A stretch of DNA of 14,250 nucleotides from an uncultured Flavobacteriales bacterium (GTDB taxonomy: Bacteria; Bacteroidota; Bacteroidia; Flavobacteriales_D; Parvicellaceae): contig CALKFX010000029.1 of the NCBI GenBank assembly GCA_938084875.1, positions 1-14,250 on the forward strand, in the 5' to 3' direction. Position 1 is the stretch's first letter. Every line of letters begins with the position of its first letter. Below, in pieces: positions 1-7,403 of the stretch. The position numbers and the translations under genes are program-made. Under the pieces are notes generated by a model that saw nothing but the letters and a program-made list of their open reading frames with translations, did no database searches and was not told the DNA's origin.

Positions 1-605
1 CCATGCTGAACTCCAGTTCCAGAAAGAGCATTTTTAGAAATATCTGTATTGACAAAGCCCGGGAAAACCATACTTATATCAATATTGTTCTTCTCCTCTT
101 CAAGCCTTAAAGACTCAAAAAACCCTAATTGAGCAAATTTCGACGCAGCATAAGCAGATCTAAGAAAAAAGCCAAATTTTCCTGATAAGCTACTTATAGT
201 TACAATATGGCCTTTTTGTTGTTTTTGCATTATTGAAAGAACTGATTTTGTTAAGCCAATAGTTCCAAAATAATTTATTTCCATAAGTTTTCTGTCGACA
301 TCTAGAGGTGTTTGACTAGCTTCAGACCTTTGGCTAATTCCACCATTGTTTATTAATAGGTCAATTGTTTCATATTTCTTAACTACTAATTGAGTTGCTT
401 TTTCAAAAGTATCAGGATTCTCTAAATCTAGTGGTAATATGTAAGGCTCGCCCTTGCATTGTTTTGCAACATTTTCTAATTCTTTTTTATTTCTAGAAGA
501 AAGTACAACGTTTGCTCCCAAATTATTAATTTTTAATGCCAAGGCTTTTCCAATTCCTGATGAAGCACCAGTGATCCAGACTGTTTTCCCATTAAATCCA
601 ATCAT
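1..605 (-). CDS. SDR-family short-chain dehydrogenase/reductase, C-terminus cut by window edge
   Basis: Reading the minus strand from ATG at 605-603 gives about 201 residues with no stop before the window edge, so the C-terminus lies outside. The N-terminus carries the Rossmann cofactor motif TGASSGIG (residues 12-19), and an NNGG segment follows in mid-protein. The classical SDR catalytic tetrad is visible as N111, S139, Y152 and K156 (YAASK). The sequence after it, ending PGFVNTDIS near the edge, also fits classical SDRs of about 260 residues, so perhaps 60 residues are missing. It resembles DHRS7-like reductases, which use NAD(P)H on a carbonyl or hydroxyl substrate. The substrate cannot be read from the sequence. 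It lies 68 nt downstream of hutU on the same strand, so cotranscription is possible but unproven. Family is near certain, substrate unknown. Confidence 0.93.
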   Translation of the reverse strand, partial: MIGFNGKTVWITGASSGIGKALALKINNLGANVVLSSRNKKELENVAKQCKGEPYILPLDLENPDTFEKATQLVVKKYETIDLLINNGGISQRSEASQTPLDVDRKLMEINYFGTIGLTKSVLSIMQKQQKGHIVTISSLSGKFGFFLRSAYAASKFAQLGFFESLRLEEEKNNIDISMVFPGFVNTDISKNALSGTGVQH

Positions 606-673
606 GAGATAAATATAAGATTAGTTAAATTAAAAATCACTAAATAAAGAAACTAACGGTAGATTATTAAAGA

Positions 674-2674
674 TTACTTGATTAATCCGTCGATTAAATC
701 TTGATCTGCTATATTAGGTAAAGTTACTTTTAACTTAGGATTTCTATCCATTTCTCTTTTTATCGCGAAAATAGCTTCTTTATTTCTTCCCCAATTTCTT
801 CTAGCGATTCCATTATTGACATCCCAAAAAAGCATGTTAACTAGCTTTTTTTCAGAGTTTTCAGAACCATCAATAGTAAGTCCAAATCCTCCATTAATAA
901 CTTCTCCCCAACCAACTCCTCCTCCGTTGTGAATACTTACCCAGGTAGCTCCTCTAAATGAATCACCAATAACATTTTGTATAGCCATATCTGCAGTAAA
1001 TGCAGAACCATCGTAAATGTTTGAAGTTTCTCTATATGGAGAATCAGTTCCTGAAACATCGTGATGGTCTCTTCCCAAAACTATTGGTGCTGAAATTTCT
1101 TTATTTTTTATTGCGTTATTAAATGCTTTGGCAATTTCAATTCTTCCTTCAGAGTCTGCATATAGTATTCTTGCTTTTGAGCCAACTACTAAATTATTTT
1201 CTTGTGCTCCTTTTATCCACTTTATATTGTCTTTCATTTGTTGTTGGATTTCTTCTGGAGCACTTTTAATTAATCTTTCTAAGACTTCACAAGCAATTTC
1301 ATCACTTTTATTTAAGTCATTAATGTCACCAGAAGTACACACCCATCTAAAAGGCCCAAAGCCATAATCAAAACACATTGGACCCATTATGTCTTGAACA
1401 TAGGATGGGTATTTAAAGTTAATTCCATCATTACTCATTACATCTGCACCAGCCCTAGAGGCTTCCAGTAAAAAGGCATTTCCATAATCAAAAAAGTAAG
1501 TTCCTTTGTCCGTATGTTTTTTTATAAATTCCGCATGTTTGATAAGTGAATCCTTGACTTTCCCTTTAAACCTCTCAGGATCTTTTCGCATCATGTCATT
1601 TGCATGATCAAAACTTATTCCCCTAGGGTAATAACCCCCTGCCCAAGGATTATGCAAAGATGTTTGGTCTGACCCTAAATCAATAAAAATATCTTCGTAA
1701 TGAAATTTTTCCCATACGTCTATGATATTTCCATCATATGCAATTGATACGACTTCCTTATTTTTTTTTGCAACTTTAACTCTTTTACATAACTCGTCTA
1801 AATCACTAATTATCTCATCAACCCATCCTTGCTCATATCTTTTAAAACTTGCTTTTGGATTAATTTCTGCTGTAACGGAAATAACTCCCGCAATGTTTCC
1901 AGCTTTGGGTTGTGCTCCGCTCATTCCGCCTAATCCAGCGGTGACAAATAATTTACCAGCAGGACCAAAGTCATTTATTTTTCTGCAGGCATTAAGTAGT
2001 GTTATTGTAGTACCATGTACAATCCCTTGAGGACCTATATACATGTATGAACCTGCTGTCATTTGACCAAACTGAGTAACTCCTAAAGCATTAAATTTTT
2101 CCCAATCGTCTTGTTTTGAATAGTTAGGAATCATCATTCCATTGGAAACCACAACTCTCGGAGCATTTTCATGGGATGGAAATAGACCAAGTGGATGACC
2201 GCTATTCATTACCAATGTTTGGTCATCTTCCATATTAGATAAGTATTGCATGGTAAGACGATATTGAGCCCAGTTTTGAAATACAGAACCATTCCCTCCA
2301 TAGGTGATAAGTTCCTGTGGGTGTTGAGCTACGGCTGGATCAAGGTTGTTGTGAATCATTAACATGATTGACTTAGCTTGAACAGACTTCCCAGGATAGT
2401 GGTCAATGGGTCTAGCATATATTTCATAATCTGGTTGGAATCTATACATGTAGATTCTTCCATACATTTCTAATTCTTCTTTGAACTCAGGACCTAAAAT
2501 GCCATGATGATTTTTAGGAAAATACCTTAAAGCATTTTTTAGAGCTAATGCTTTTTCATCTCTAGTTAGAGAATCTTTTCTATCAGGGGCATGGCTAATG
2601 TTATCAGATCTTTTTTTAAAATCTGGTAATAATTCTGGGATTCCTTCAGAAATGGAGTTTTTAAATTCAGACAT
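674..2674 (-). CDS. hutU: Urocanate hydratase, long form
   Basis: This 666-residue cytosolic enzyme converts urocanate to 4-imidazolone-5-propionate, the second step of histidine degradation, using tightly bound NAD+. Recognisable segments are YGGNGSVFQNW, NSGHPLGLFPS, TAGSYMYIGPQG, the glycine-rich nucleotide-binding stretch GLGGMSG (residues 247-253), and near the C-terminus RDHHDVSGTDSP and HNGGGVGWGEVINGG. At 666 residues it is about 100 longer than the classic bacterial enzyme (about 555) and belongs to the long form also found in animals and other Bacteroidota. The position aligning with the Pseudomonas active-site Cys signature (ARICW) reads ARILY here, with Leu504, which I believe is usual in the long form. 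No hutH, hutI or hutG is present in the window. A small cysteine-rich gene ends 20 nt upstream on the same strand and probably shares its transcript. Confidence 0.97.
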   Translation of the reverse strand: MSEFKNSISEGIPELLPDFKKRSDNISHAPDRKDSLTRDEKALALKNALRYFPKNHHGILGPEFKEELEMYGRIYMYRFQPDYEIYARPIDHYPGKSVQAKSIMLMIHNNLDPAVAQHPQELITYGGNGSVFQNWAQYRLTMQYLSNMEDDQTLVMNSGHPLGLFPSHENAPRVVVSNGMMIPNYSKQDDWEKFNALGVTQFGQMTAGSYMYIGPQGIVHGTTITLLNACRKINDFGPAGKLFVTAGLGGMSGAQPKAGNIAGVISVTAEINPKASFKRYEQGWVDEIISDLDELCKRVKVAKKNKEVVSIAYDGNIIDVWEKFHYEDIFIDLGSDQTSLHNPWAGGYYPRGISFDHANDMMRKDPERFKGKVKDSLIKHAEFIKKHTDKGTYFFDYGNAFLLEASRAGADVMSNDGINFKYPSYVQDIMGPMCFDYGFGPFRWVCTSGDINDLNKSDEIACEVLERLIKSAPEEIQQQMKDNIKWIKGAQENNLVVGSKARILYADSEGRIEIAKAFNNAIKNKEISAPIVLGRDHHDVSGTDSPYRETSNIYDGSAFTADMAIQNVIGDSFRGATWVSIHNGGGVGWGEVINGGFGLTIDGSENSEKKLVNMLFWDVNNGIARRNWGRNKEAIFAIKREMDRNPKLKVTLPNIADQDLIDGLIK

Positions 2675-2694
2675 ATTGTAAATTGAATATATTA

Positions 2695-2859
2695 TTACTT
2701 AGAAAATCCGTAGGGACAATGTATGCACTTACTTTCACAACAATAACCCCTTTTTTCATGGTATTTTTCTGTAAAAATAATCAATCCTTCTTTAGAATAG
2801 TAAAAATGCTCCTCATCAGAGGGACTTTTAGTTGATATGTCAAATTCAGATTTATTCAA
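2695..2859 (-). CDS. Small cysteine-rich DUF5522-like protein (TTG start)
   Basis: A 54-residue frame runs on the minus strand from TTG (2859-2857) to TAA (2697-2695). There is no ATG in the frame, and an in-frame TAA lies four codons upstream of the TTG, so TTG is the most credible start; ATA or ATT starts are less likely. The second half contains FTEKYHEKRGYCC followed by ESKCIHCPYGF. This matches what I recall of the DUF5522 family: a short basic stretch, then RGYCC and CxxCPYG near the C-terminus. Cysteines 40, 41, 45 and 48 with His47 suggest a metal or Fe-S site, but this is inference and the family's function is unknown. The gene ends 20 nt before hutU and probably lies in the same transcript. 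Family match is strong by eye; the exact start is less certain. Confidence 0.8.
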   Translation of the reverse strand: MNKSEFDISTKSPSDEEHFYYSKEGLIIFTEKYHEKRGYCCESKCIHCPYGFSK

Positions 2860-2959
2860 TATGCAAACTTAACAATGCCTAACAGACGATTATACTTTGT
2901 TTTACATAAACCATACAATAATTAAATTAACATCCACAAAATCAGAAAATAAAATTGCA

Positions 2960-2967
2960 TACATTTG
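2960..2967 (+). promoter_or_regulatory. Candidate -7 element upstream of gdhA
   Basis: TACATTTG matches the Bacteroidota -7 consensus TAnnTTTG exactly and would place transcription start near 2973, about 20 nt before the gdhA ATG. No TTG-type -33 element is visible at the usual spacing, so this rests on the -7 match alone. Confidence 0.4.
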
Positions 2968-2993
2968 GTTAAATATTTTAACACAAACCTTTT

Positions 2994-4346
2994 ATGTCTG
3001 AATATAAAACACAAATTGATTCCTTTATGGAGGAATTAATTATTAAAAATGGCAATGAGCCAGAATTCATTCAAGCAGTTGAAGAAGTAGCAGAAACTGT
3101 TATTCCTTTTATTGAGAAAAATATAAAATATAAAACAGCTAAAATTTTAAAAAGAATTGTGGAGCCAGAGAGAGTAATACAATTTAGAGTTCCATGGATT
3201 GATGATGCAGGAGAACCACAAGTTAACAGAGGATATCGTGTGGAGTTTAATTCTGCAATAGGTCCTTACAAAGGAGGTTTAAGATTCCATCCATCTGTAA
3301 ATTTATCTATCCTCAAGTTTCTAGGTTTTGAGCAAATTTTTAAAAATTCATTAACTACTCTTCCAATGGGAGGAGGTAAAGGAGGCTCAGATTTTAACCC
3401 TAAAGGAAAGTCAGACAATGAGGTGATGAAGTTTTGTCAATCATTTATGACCGAATTATCAAGACATATTGGTCCAAATACTGATATTCCTGCTGGAGAT
3501 ATTGGTGTTGGAGGTAGAGAAATAGGCTATATGTTTGGACAATACAAAAGACTTAGAAATGAATTTACCGGAGTTTTAACTGGTAAAGGAGTTAACTGGG
3601 GAGGGTCTCTAATAAGACCCGAGGCAACGGGATATGGAGTAGTTTATTTTGCTGAAAAAATGTTAAAAAACAAAGGTGATGACTTTAAAAATAATAAAGT
3701 TGCTATTTCTGGATCTGGAAATGTTGCCCAATATGCTTGTGAAAAATGTATTCAGTTAGGTGCTAAAGTTGTAACCATGAGTGATTCTACGGGATATATC
3801 CACGATGCAGATGGAATTGATAAAGACAAACTTGCATGGATAATGAATTTGAAAAATAAACAAAGAGGAAGAATCTCTAAGTATATTGAAAAATATCCAA
3901 ATTCTACTTTTCACGAAGGTGAAAAACCGTGGTCAGTTGCAGTAGAGGTTGCTCTACCATGTGCAACTCAAAATGAACTTAATGAAGAGCAGGCTAATTT
4001 ATTGGTGAAAAATGGTTGTATTGCAGTAGTTGAGGGTGCTAATATGCCTTCTACACCAGAAGCAATTTCTCTATTTATAAATAATAAAATATTATTTGCT
4101 CCAGGAAAAGCATCTAATGCTGGTGGAGTAGCAACTTCAGGATTAGAAATGTCACAAAATTCACTTAGATACAATTGGACTAGAGAAGAAGTAGATACTA
4201 AACTTCACAATATTATGTTGGACATTCACGACCAGTGTGTAGCTTATGGAAAAGAAGAAGATGGATACATTGATTATGTAAAAGGTGCAAATATTGCTGG
4301 ATTTGTAAAAGTTGCTGATGCCATGATTGATCAAGGTATAGTTTAA
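2994..4346 (+). CDS. gdhA: NADP-type glutamate dehydrogenase
   Basis: This 450-residue protein is the size of hexameric bacterial glutamate dehydrogenases (about 447 in E. coli). It catalyses reversible reductive amination of 2-oxoglutarate with ammonia to give glutamate in the cytosol. The family signature LPMGGGKGGSDFNP is at residues 123-136, with the active-site lysine K129 equivalent to E. coli K128. PAGDIGVGGREIGYM follows and forms part of the substrate pocket. The dinucleotide fold starts at AISGSGNVAQYA, and its second strand runs into MSDSTG, like the NADP-dependent E. coli enzyme, so NADPH preference and a mainly assimilatory role are inferred. ATG is preceded by an AT-rich leader without a Shine-Dalgarno site, as usual in this phylum. 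kbl follows after 3 nt, so the two are probably cotranscribed. Confidence 0.97.
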   Translation: MSEYKTQIDSFMEELIIKNGNEPEFIQAVEEVAETVIPFIEKNIKYKTAKILKRIVEPERVIQFRVPWIDDAGEPQVNRGYRVEFNSAIGPYKGGLRFHPSVNLSILKFLGFEQIFKNSLTTLPMGGGKGGSDFNPKGKSDNEVMKFCQSFMTELSRHIGPNTDIPAGDIGVGGREIGYMFGQYKRLRNEFTGVLTGKGVNWGGSLIRPEATGYGVVYFAEKMLKNKGDDFKNNKVAISGSGNVAQYACEKCIQLGAKVVTMSDSTGYIHDADGIDKDKLAWIMNLKNKQRGRISKYIEKYPNSTFHEGEKPWSVAVEVALPCATQNELNEEQANLLVKNGCIAVVEGANMPSTPEAISLFINNKILFAPGKASNAGGVATSGLEMSQNSLRYNWTREEVDTKLHNIMLDIHDQCVAYGKEEDGYIDYVKGANIAGFVKVADAMIDQGIV

Positions 4347-4349
4347 TTT

Positions 4350-5537
4350 ATGTACGGAAAAATTAAAAACCAACTAAGTAAAGAGCTTTCAGATATTGAA
4401 TCAAAGGGGCTTTTTAAAAAAGAAAGAATCATCACAACATCTCAAGGAGCAAGTGTTAAAGTTAGTGATAGTGGAGAGGTTGTTATTATGTGTGCTAATA
4501 ATTACCTAGGATTATCTTCCAATAAAGAAGTTGTAGAAGCTGCAAAATCTGCACTAGAAACCCATGGTTTTGGAATGTCTTCGGTAAGATTCATATGTGG
4601 AACTCAAGATATTCACAAAGAATTGGAGCAAAGAATTGCCGATTTTTATCAAACTGAAGACACAATACTTTATGCGGCAGCTTTTGATGCTAATGGTGGT
4701 CTTTTTGAACCATTATTTGGCCCAGAAGATGCAATCATATCTGATGAATTAAATCATGCATCCATTATTGACGGAGTTAGACTTTGTAAAGCACAAAGAT
4801 ATAGATACAAGCATAGTGATATGCTAGATTTGGAGGCTCAATTAATAAAATCCAAAGGTTTAAGAAATAAAATTATAGTAACTGATGGTGTCTTTTCAAT
4901 GGATGGTGATATTGCTAAAATGAATGAAATATGCGATTTGGCCGATAAGTATGAAGCAATGGTAATGACTGATGAGTGTCATTCAGCTGGTTTTATTGGT
5001 AAAACAGGCAGAGGAGTTCCAGAATATCATAATGTCATGGATCGTGTAGATATTATTACGGGAACACTTGGGAAAGCACTTGGTGGTGCTATGGGCGGAT
5101 ATACGACTGGAAAAAAAGAAATTATAGAAATGCTAAGACAAAAATCTAGGCCGTATCTTTTCTCAAATTCCTTGGCACCATCAATTGTTGGGGCTGCAAA
5201 TAAGGTTTTTGAAATAATTGGAAATAACACACAACTACGAGACAAACTAGATGAAAATACCAAATATTTCAAGTCAAAAATTATTAGTGCAGGTTTTGAT
5301 GTTAAACAAGGAGATTCTCCAATTGTTCCAATAATGCTATATGACGCTGCACTATCACAGGATTTTGCAAATATGTTACTTAAAGAAGGGGTTTATGCAG
5401 TAGGTTTTTTCTATCCAGTTGTCCCCAAGGGTCAGGCAAGAATTCGAACACAAATTTCAGCAGCTCACACCAGAGAACATTTAGATAAAGCTGTAAATGC
5501 ATTTGTAAAAGTAGGAAAAGAGTTAAAGGTCATTTAA
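4350..5537 (+). CDS. kbl: Glycine C-acetyltransferase (2-amino-3-ketobutyrate CoA ligase)
   Basis: This is a 395-residue PLP enzyme of the alpha-oxoamine synthase family; E. coli Kbl has 398. It cleaves 2-amino-3-oxobutyrate with CoA to glycine and acetyl-CoA, the second step of threonine degradation after threonine dehydrogenase. Visible landmarks are CANNYLGLSS near residue 50, the HGFGMSSVRFICGTQDIHKELE stretch (shortened here to its recognisable ends, HGFG and GTQDIH), DELNHASIIDG, the PLP-contacting DECHSAGF, and the cofactor lysine K242 within GTLGKALGG. The GTQ-H-LE and FDANGG motifs fit Kbl better than BioF, HemA or serine palmitoyltransferase. It starts 3 nt after the gdhA stop, suggesting one transcript and translational coupling. 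No threonine dehydrogenase gene is in the window. Confidence 0.95.
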   Translation: MYGKIKNQLSKELSDIESKGLFKKERIITTSQGASVKVSDSGEVVIMCANNYLGLSSNKEVVEAAKSALETHGFGMSSVRFICGTQDIHKELEQRIADFYQTEDTILYAAAFDANGGLFEPLFGPEDAIISDELNHASIIDGVRLCKAQRYRYKHSDMLDLEAQLIKSKGLRNKIIVTDGVFSMDGDIAKMNEICDLADKYEAMVMTDECHSAGFIGKTGRGVPEYHNVMDRVDIITGTLGKALGGAMGGYTTGKKEIIEMLRQKSRPYLFSNSLAPSIVGAANKVFEIIGNNTQLRDKLDENTKYFKSKIISAGFDVKQGDSPIVPIMLYDAALSQDFANMLLKEGVYAVGFFYPVVPKGQARIRTQISAAHTREHLDKAVNAFVKVGKELKVI

Positions 5538-5565
5538 CCAGATGGCTTAAAAATTTGCTCTCCCC

Positions 5566-5597
5566 ATTGTCAGTATCAAAATTATATCATATCTTCG
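5566..5597 (+). promoter_or_regulatory. Bacteroidota-type promoter for rplM-rpsI
   Basis: ATTG at 5566-5569 supplies a -33 TTG core. Twenty nucleotides later TATCTTCG at 5590-5597 matches the -7 consensus TAnnTTTG with one change (C for the last T). Transcription would begin around 5602-5604, giving a leader of about 27 nt before the rplM GTG. The 92-nt gap after kbl and the change to ribosomal genes support a new transcription unit here. Confidence 0.6.
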
Positions 5598-5629
5598 CAC
5601 CCCAATAAACAAAAATTAAGATAATCAAA

Positions 5630-6076
5630 GTGAGTCATTTAAGTTATAAAACGGTATCTGCTAACAGTGAAACTGTAAGTAAAGAATGGTTGTTAATTGA
5701 TGCAGAAGGTCAACCTTTAGGAAGACTATCTAGTAAAATAGCCAGTTTAATAAGAGGAAAGCACAAAGTAGATTATACACCTCACGTAGATTGTGGTGAT
5801 AATGTAGTGGTAATCAACGCTGAGAAAGTCACATTATCAGGAAATAAATGGGAAACTAAAGAATACATTAGACATACTGGTTATCCAGGAGGACAAAGAT
5901 CAATAAATGCATCTTCACTATTGAAAAAGTTTCCTGAAAGATTAGTAGAAAAAGCTGTTAAAGGAATGTTGCCAAAAAATAGACTTGGAAAAAAACTATT
6001 TGGAAATTTGTATGTTTTCGTTGGCGAAAACCACGATAAAGAAGCCCAAAAACCAAAAAAAGTAGAACTTAATTAA
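5630..6076 (+). CDS. rplM: 50S ribosomal protein L13 (uL13), GTG start
   Basis: This 148-residue protein matches uL13, an early-assembling 23S rRNA-binding protein of the large subunit. The N-terminal LSYKTVSAN is typical of Bacteroidota homologues, followed by WLLIDAEGQPLGRLSSKIA, the DYTPHVDCGDNVVVINAEK core, and the C-terminal signature GNLYVFVGENHDKEAQKP (residues 125-142). The start is GTG at 5630. It is preferred because it puts the conserved LSYKTVSAN segment at the correct distance from the N-terminus, and there is no in-frame ATG before the conserved core. rpsI follows after 7 nt, the conserved rplM-rpsI pair that places two proteins for the two subunits under one promoter. Confidence 0.97.
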   Translation: MSHLSYKTVSANSETVSKEWLLIDAEGQPLGRLSSKIASLIRGKHKVDYTPHVDCGDNVVVINAEKVTLSGNKWETKEYIRHTGYPGGQRSINASSLLKKFPERLVEKAVKGMLPKNRLGKKLFGNLYVFVGENHDKEAQKPKKVELN

Positions 6077-6083
6077 TAATTAA

Positions 6084-6470
6084 ATGTCTGTAATCAATAA
6101 ATTAGGAAGAAGAAAATCTTCAGTTGCTAGAATTTACCTTAAAAGTGGTAAAGGCAAAATCACAATTAATAAAAGAGATCATAAAGAATATTTTAAAACA
6201 GATGTTCTACAGTACAAAATATTTCAACCATTTGAGTTGACTGGTACAAAAGGCAAATACGATGCGACTATCAATGTAAAGGGTGGTGGAAACACTGGTC
6301 AAGTAGAAGCAATAAGATTAGCCATTTCTAGAGCTCTTGTAGAAATTGATGCAGAATACAAACCGCTTTTAAAAGCAGAAGGTTTAATGACCAGAGATCC
6401 AAGGATGGTAGAAAGAAAGAAACCAGGTCAACCAAAAGCTAGAAAGAAATTTCAATTTAGTAAAAGATAA
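6084..6470 (+). CDS. rpsI: 30S ribosomal protein S9 (uS9)
   Basis: This 128-residue protein has the uS9 hallmarks: GRRKSSVARIYLKSGKGKI at the N-terminus, VKGGGNTGQVEAIRLAISRAL in the middle, and a basic tail ending QFSKR. In the family this tail reaches the P-site tRNA in the ribosome. Length is normal for the phylum. It lies 7 nt after rplM, so the pair is almost certainly cotranscribed. The next gene, rpsB, is 116 nt away, and that gap holds a perfect inverted repeat and a candidate promoter. Confidence 0.98.
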   Translation: MSVINKLGRRKSSVARIYLKSGKGKITINKRDHKEYFKTDVLQYKIFQPFELTGTKGKYDATINVKGGGNTGQVEAIRLAISRALVEIDAEYKPLLKAEGLMTRDPRMVERKKPGQPKARKKFQFSKR

Positions 6471-6485
6471 AATTATTTAAAATAA

Positions 6486-6503
6486 TATACACCTGGGTGT
6501 ATA
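6486..6503. repeat. Perfect 8-bp inverted repeat between rpsI and rpsB
   Basis: TATACACC, a two-base TG centre, then GGTGTATA. In RNA this would be a short hairpin with seven pairs and a CUGG loop. No U-tract follows, so it does not look like a standard intrinsic terminator. It could be a weak transcription stop or mRNA 3' end structure of rpsI, or a protein-binding operator. Its location upstream of the rpsB promoter candidate fits either reading. Confidence 0.6.
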
Positions 6504-6517
6504 GTTTAGTATCTAAG

Positions 6518-6551
6518 TTGTATAGACCATTAATTTGCTACTATACTTCTG
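6518..6551 (+). promoter_or_regulatory. Candidate promoter for rpsB-tsf
   Basis: TTG at 6518-6520 and, 23 nt later, TACTTCTG at 6544-6551, which matches the -7 consensus TAnnTTTG with one change. The spacer is at the long end of the accepted range. Transcription would start near 6557, leaving about 30 nt of leader before rpsB. An alternative overlapping -7 (TTAATTTG near 6530) also has one mismatch. Confidence 0.35.
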
Positions 6552-6586
6552 CTGAATAAAATAACAGTAAAAAGAAAGTAAACATT

Positions 6587-7393
6587 ATGAGTAAAGTAAC
6601 CTTTGAACAAATGCTAAATGCTGGGGTGCATTTCGGACATTTAAAAAGAAAGTGGAACCCAAGTATGTCTCCATACATTTTTGATGAAAAAAAAGGGATT
6701 CACATTATAGACCTTAACAAGACACTTATTAAGCTAGAAGACGCATCTAATGCTGTAAATCAAATAGCAAAATCTGGAAGAAAAATTTTATTTGTAGCTA
6801 CAAAAAAGCAAGCAAAAGAAATTATATCATCTAAAGTTTCTGAAATTAATATGCCATTTGTTACAGAAAGATGGCCTGGAGGAATGCTAACTAATTTTAA
6901 GACAACTAGAAAAACCATTAAGAAAATGACATCTATTGATAAAATGATGAAAGATGGTACAGCTATGCATTTGTCAAAGAGAGAGAGATTGCAACTTACA
7001 AGACAAAGAGATAAAATTGATAAGATTTTTGGAAGTATTTCTGAAATGAATAGACTACCAGCAGCAATCTTTATTGTAGATGTTAAAAAGGAACACATTG
7101 CTGTTGCAGAGGCAAAGAATTTAAATATTCCAATATTTGCCATGGTGGATACCAATTCAAGTCCAGAAGGCATTGATTTTATAATTCCTTCCAACGACGA
7201 TGCAACAAAATCAATAGATTTAGTAGTATCTACCTTATGCAATTCTATCAAAGAAGGTTTAGGAGAGAGAAAACAAGCTAAAGATAAAATTGCAGAAGAA
7301 AAAGTTGCAAAAGAAGCAGTCAAAGAAGCTGCGAAAGAAGAAGAAAAACCAAGCGAAGAAGATAACATAGAAAAAAAAGAAGTTAAATCTTAA
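6587..7393 (+). CDS. rpsB: 30S ribosomal protein S2 (uS2)
   Basis: This 268-residue small-subunit protein begins with FEQMLNAGVHFGHLKRKWNP, the uS2 N-terminal signature, followed by YIFDEKKGIHIIDLNKT and TERWPGGMLTNFKT. Further on is IPIFAMVDTNSSPEGIDFIIPSNDDA, the conserved C-terminal part of the core. The last 40 residues or so (from about 229) are a low-complexity Lys/Glu/Ala tail, a variable extension common in this phylum and probably disordered. uS2 binds late on the back of the 30S subunit and, with bS1, is needed for mRNA recruitment. tsf starts 10 nt after its stop, giving the conserved rpsB-tsf operon. In other bacteria uS2 represses its own mRNA leader, but no recognised element is visible here. 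Confidence 0.98.
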   Translation: MSKVTFEQMLNAGVHFGHLKRKWNPSMSPYIFDEKKGIHIIDLNKTLIKLEDASNAVNQIAKSGRKILFVATKKQAKEIISSKVSEINMPFVTERWPGGMLTNFKTTRKTIKKMTSIDKMMKDGTAMHLSKRERLQLTRQRDKIDKIFGSISEMNRLPAAIFIVDVKKEHIAVAEAKNLNIPIFAMVDTNSSPEGIDFIIPSNDDATKSIDLVVSTLCNSIKEGLGERKQAKDKIAEEKVAKEAVKEAAKEEEKPSEEDNIEKKEVKS

Positions 7394-7403
7394 ATTTAAT
7401 TAA

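Noticed and set aside
1722..2030. Plus-strand open frame of 102 residues inside hutU
   Set aside because: It is antisense to strongly conserved hutU sequence, including the GLGGMSG region, and resembles no protein family.
2864..2871. TAAGTTTG on the minus strand, an exact -7 consensus for the small gene and hutU
   Set aside because: It sits only 4 nt before the TTG start, which would give an essentially leaderless transcript, and no -33 element lies at the right distance. Kept as a possibility but not annotated.
6760..7368. 202-residue open frame on the minus strand
   Set aside because: It lies wholly inside rpsB, is rich in Ser/Leu/Phe/Ile as expected from the complement of Lys/Glu-rich coding sequence, and resembles no family.
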